Below, piece after piece: positions 4,988 to 5,184 of a stretch of 5,184 nucleotides of DNA; the stretch's first letter is position 1, and every line of letters starts with the position of its first letter. Below the pieces are notes generated by a model. That model saw nothing but the letters and a program-made list of their open reading frames with translations, searched no databases and was not told the origin of the DNA. The stretch is from Bacillota bacterium (GTDB lineage: Bacteria > Bacillota > Desulfitobacteriia > Desulfitobacteriales > Desulfitobacteriaceae), in contig JAJZSC010000285.1 of NCBI GenBank assembly GCA_021849995.1, forward strand, positions 1-5,184, read 5' to 3'. The translations under genes were made by a program, and so were the position numbers.

Positions 4988-5184
4988 CTATTTACCTTCA
5001 AGTCCCATATCTTTAACGATTTGTCCGAGTTGCTTGTTCTGATCAGCCAAGAATTTCTTGAAATCTTCACCTTTTAAGAACTTAACTTGGAGATTAACTG
5101 CCGCAGCAGCTTTTTGGAACTCTGGATCCTTGGTAACTTCTTCAAGAGCATTTGCGAGGATATCTACACGCTCTTTATGGTGAG
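4988..5184 (-). CDS. tctC: Tripartite tricarboxylate transporter substrate-binding protein TctC, C-terminal part
   Basis: This is the last 64 codons of a TctC (Bug family) solute-binding protein, ending with TAG at 4988-4990; the rest lies beyond the right edge. TctC proteins are exported and, in Gram-positive cells, usually lipid-anchored; they bind an organic anion and hand it to TctA/TctB. The visible C-terminus has the family pattern: an ALEEVTKDPEFQKAA helix, then a short strand (VNLQVKFLKG), then EDFKKFLADQNKQLGQIVKDMGLEGK as the final helix. Signal peptide and ligand-binding loops are out of view, so the substrate is unknown. It is probably the first or an early gene of the tctC-tctB-tctA operon, whose promoter is not in the window. 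Confidence 0.85.
   Translation of the reverse strand, partial: HHKERVDILANALEEVTKDPEFQKAAAAVNLQVKFLKGEDFKKFLADQNKQLGQIVKDMGLEGK

Overview
The window looks like the chromosome of a Gram-positive endospore former of the Clostridia, possibly Peptococcaceae-like (the family is a guess). Two genes for alpha/beta-type small acid-soluble spore proteins (SASPs) show that it sporulates. Strong AGGAGG-type ribosome binding sites, AT-rich spacers and compact intrinsic terminators fit a Firmicute.

Left part (1-1010), spore-related: the 3' end of one SASP gene (1-202) and a complete, very short 49-residue SASP gene (447-596) lie on the plus strand, each followed by a terminator. A small minus-strand gene (667-873) for a charged helical protein of unknown function converges on them. 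It has a sigma-G-like promoter candidate, so it may also be a forespore gene.

Middle part (1011-2830): a LarA-family nickel-pincer hydroxyacid racemase/epimerase gene lies on the minus strand (1011-2327). Upstream is a 503-base gene-free stretch with a plausible sigma-A promoter, a long (about 270-nt) leader containing tandem repeats and a UAG/AAG-rich tract, and a terminator-like hairpin directly against the larA ribosome binding site. That layout suggests transcription attenuation and is the most interesting feature of the window.

Right part (2831-5184): a tripartite tricarboxylate transporter operon on the minus strand in the order tctC (partial, at the right edge), tctB, tctA. It has a GC-rich hairpin and repeats between tctC and tctB, and a strand-specific terminator after tctA. 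TctC would bind an organic acid outside the membrane and TctA/TctB would import it. The downstream LarA homologue may interconvert stereoisomers of an imported hydroxyacid. This link is inferred from proximity; the substrate cannot be read from the sequence, and the LarB/LarC/LarE cofactor genes are not in the window.

I saw no mobile element, CRISPR array, tRNA or rRNA, and no sign of a wholly new multi-gene system. The novelty is in regulatory DNA and in the atypical short SASP.
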